A DNA stretch of 6,891 nt from contig JAJZKJ010000117.1 in NCBI GenBank assembly GCA_021804195.1, forward strand, positions 1-6,891, written 5' to 3'. Shown here piece by piece: positions 5,610 to 6,891 of the stretch (its first letter is position 1; the number at the start of each line of letters is the position of its first letter). The position numbers were made by a program, and so were the translations under genes. The notes beneath the pieces are model-generated. The model was not told where the DNA came from, made no database searches, and was given only the letters and a program-made list of their open reading frames with translations. Source of the stretch: Acidobacteriota bacterium (GTDB lineage Bacteria; Planctomycetota; Phycisphaerae; WQYP01; JAJZKJ01).

Positions 5610-6065
5610 ATGCGTCATCTTATTGCAGGTCGAAGGCTTTCCCGCACGGCGGCCCATCGTAAGGCCATGCTGCGAAACCTGTCCCAGTCTCTTTTCGAGC
5701 ATGGCCAGGTCCGCACCACTCTGCCCAAGGCCAGGGAACTGGTCCGCTTTGTCGAACCGCTGATCACCCTGGCCCGCAAAAATACGCTCGCGGCCCGCCG
5801 GCTGGTTATCTCCCGCCTGCGCGACCGTCTGATGGCCGATCCGAAAGACCCCGACCGTCTGATGGATGAGAGTGTGGTTCAGAAACTCTTCAAGGAAATC
5901 GCCCCGCATTACGCCGACCGCAACGGCGGTTATACGCGAATCATCAAAACCGCCGAGTGGCGCATCGGAGATGCCGGTGACATTGCCATCGTTCAGCTTG
6001 TCGGCATTGCCAAGGTCCGCCAGCGCGCGACTCGTCCCGCTGCGGAATCCGCATCCGCCGAGTGA
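5610..6065 (+). CDS. rplQ: 50S ribosomal protein L17 (bL17)
   Basis: L17 binds 23S rRNA near the peptide exit tunnel and normally closes the alpha operon, as it does here. The 151-residue protein has the family opening in the variant form MRHLIAGRRLSRT (commonly MRHRxxGRxLGR). It continues with AHRKAMLRNLSQSLFEHGQVRTTLPKA and LVRFVEPLITLA, and its C-terminal half carries NGGYTRIIKTAEWRIGDAGDIAIVQLV. It is longer than the E. coli protein, through the 68-92 segment and an Ala/Ser-rich tail. The start is supported by GAGGA (5599-5603), 6 bases before the ATG. It follows rpoA by 43 bases, and the two are probably cotranscribed. It contains a 14-bp direct repeat. Confidence 0.97.
   Translation: MRHLIAGRRLSRTAAHRKAMLRNLSQSLFEHGQVRTTLPKARELVRFVEPLITLARKNTLAARRLVISRLRDRLMADPKDPDRLMDESVVQKLFKEIAPHYADRNGGYTRIIKTAEWRIGDAGDIAIVQLVGIAKVRQRATRPAAESASAE
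5822..5865 (+). repeat. 14-bp in-frame direct repeat in rplQ
   Basis: CGACCGTCTGATGG occurs at 5822-5835 and again, identically, at 5852-5865, offset by 30 bases (ten codons). The encoded peptides are DRLMADPKDP followed by DRLMDE (residues 72-87). This looks like a recent local duplication of ten codons. Confidence 0.85.
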
Positions 6066-6118
6066 TGGCGCCTGGCCGGGATTCCCGCCGCGGTTCTTCG
6101 CCAGCAGCCTTGCATCCG

Positions 6119-6189
6119 CCGCGTGGAGAAAACACGCGGGCCATTGCGCCGGCCCGCGCCGCCGGGTTCGCACTGCGGCGAACCCGGCG
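6119..6189 (+). terminator. GC hairpin cluster after rplQ (end of the ribosomal operon)
   Basis: Three perfect stems lie in 71 bases. Stem A is CCGCGTG/CACGCGG (6119-6125 with 6133-6139, 7-base loop). Stem B is CGCGGGCC/GGCCCGCG (6135-6142 with 6151-6158, 8-base loop). Stem C is CGCCGGGTTCGC/GCGAACCCGGCG (6160-6171 with 6178-6189, 6-base loop). Stems A and B share bases 6135-6139 and cannot form together. No T-run follows stem C, so termination may need Rho, or the structures may protect the transcript end. They start about 54 bases after the rplQ stop. Confidence 0.5.
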
Positions 6190-6313
6190 CATTACGAATT
6201 CGTCCAACGCGAAGCCGGGCCGCCGCGGTGACCCGCGTCGTTAAGGCCAACCCGGCGGCGGGCCGTGTACCGACAGCCGGGATGACTTATTCGCGCAACA
6301 AGAGGCCGCCGCC

Positions 6314-6778
6314 ATGACCGTGCCACAGAATGTTCTGAACGATCCCGATTGCATCTTCTGCAAAATCGTCGCCGGGCGGATTCCCTGCCACAAAATCCAT
6401 GAAGATGACGCGATCGTGAGCTTTCTGGACAGCGGTCCGCTTGTTTCCGGCCATGCACTGGTGATCCCCAAGTCCCATTACCAGAATGTTTTTGATGTTC
6501 CGCCGGAACTTTTCGCCCGCATCTCCGCGCAATTGCCAGCCTTGGCGCGTGCCGTCACGGCGGCGGTGGAAGCGCCGGCCTGCCATATTCTTCTGAACAA
6601 TGGACCGCAGGCCATGCAGTCGGTATTTCACCTGCATTACCACATCATTCCCCGTAAAAATGGAGATCGCTTCTTTATTCCCTGGCGCCCCGGCAGCCTG
6701 GATACCGCCACCGCCCGGCAACTTGTTTGCGAGATAAAAAATCGTCTTGGCGGAACGCAAGAGCTTGGACGTATTTAG
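6314..6778 (+). CDS. HIT-family (histidine triad) nucleotide-binding hydrolase
   Basis: HIT proteins are small dimeric enzymes that hydrolyse or transfer nucleotidyl groups, for example from nucleoside phosphoramidates or dinucleoside polyphosphates; the substrate cannot be told from sequence here. The 154-residue protein carries the defining triad FHLHYHII (His106, His108, His110; His108 is the expected nucleophile). Before it come NNGPQAMQSV (95-104) and PKSHYQNVFD (52-61). An N-terminal CIFC (Cys13, Cys16) is the zinc-binding pair seen in many members. GAGG (6302-6305) lies 8 bases before the ATG. It sits 248 bases beyond rplQ, behind the hairpin cluster, so it is probably its own transcription unit, though I saw no clear promoter. 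Its stop codon lies within the following hairpin. Confidence 0.95.
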   Translation: MTVPQNVLNDPDCIFCKIVAGRIPCHKIHEDDAIVSFLDSGPLVSGHALVIPKSHYQNVFDVPPELFARISAQLPALARAVTAAVEAPACHILLNNGPQAMQSVFHLHYHIIPRKNGDRFFIPWRPGSLDTATARQLVCEIKNRLGGTQELGRI

Positions 6779-6804
6779 AGCCTGTCTCATATAGACAGGC
6801 TCTT
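6777..6804 (+). terminator. Hairpin terminator of the HIT gene
   Basis: AGAGCCTGTCT (6777-6787) is the exact reverse complement of AGACAGGCTCT (6793-6803), an 11-bp stem with a 5-base loop. The left arm begins at the second base of the TAG stop codon. Only TCTTG follows, so the T-run is short. The stem's isolation and position immediately after the gene still make a terminator the best reading. Confidence 0.6.
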
Positions 6805-6891
6805 GTGGCGCAGCAAGGCGAAATCACCGCCGATTCAATCCCGCCGGGATGGCTGGGCTTTCGCAACCCGGTTTGCCAAAAAATATGGTTA
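6805..6891. other. Right-hand end of window, no gene seen
   Basis: I see no supportable gene in these 87 bases. A perfect 6-bp palindrome with a 1-base centre (ATCCCG/CGGGAT, 6838-6850) is present. The end becomes AT-rich (AAAAAATATGG), which may belong to the upstream region of the next gene. Confidence 0.4.

Noticed and set aside
1..6891. A novel defence, mobile or biosynthetic system
   Set aside because: All supported genes belong to well-known housekeeping families, and I saw no transposase, integrase, array, toxin-antitoxin pair or unknown conserved gene.

Overview
This is an ordinary, gene-dense bacterial chromosome segment built around the 'alpha' ribosomal-protein/RNA-polymerase cluster. 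It is GC-rich by eye, has strong Shine-Dalgarno sites, and shows no mobile element, tRNA, rRNA or CRISPR array. The RpoA N-terminus (RWRGLELP-like, here HWRGLELPTR), the [12 protein letters not shown] tail of S13 and the AGRRLSRTAAHRK start of L17 resemble what I remember of Planctomycetota, possibly a Phycisphaerae-like lineage. That placement is an inference from memory, not a computed phylogeny.

Layout, left to right. (1) 2-307, plus strand: the 3' part of an ArsR/SmtB-type winged-helix repressor whose true start lies left of the window. (2) 365-1597, minus strand, convergent with it: a 410-residue phosphofructokinase carrying the Asp and Lys determinants of the pyrophosphate-dependent form. 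(3) 1598-1933: a divergent intergenic region with a good minus-strand -10 for pfp, an 11-bp inverted repeat over the -35, and a hairpin just before map. (4) 1934-6065, plus strand: map, infA, rpmJ, rpsM, rpsK, rpoA, rplQ. This is the usual bacterial order, but rpsD (S4) is missing between rpsK and rpoA, and adk/secY are not upstream of map. (5) 6066-6313: a spacer full of strong GC hairpins. (6) 6314-6778: a HIT-family hydrolase, closed by an 11-bp hairpin that overlaps its stop codon. The last 88 bases hold no gene I can support.

How the genes work together: methionine aminopeptidase matures nascent chains, IF-1 acts in initiation, L36, S13, S11 and L17 are ribosomal proteins, and RpoA is the assembly platform of RNA polymerase. 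The translation genes are not tightly packed. Spacers of 142, 254 and 214 bases after map, infA and rpsM carry promoter-like and hairpin sequences, so the cluster is probably read as several overlapping units rather than one compact operon. The flanking genes (ArsR, pfp, HIT) look functionally unrelated. I found no new system; the most useful second looks are the missing rpsD, the structured spacers and the switch-like hairpins after rplQ.
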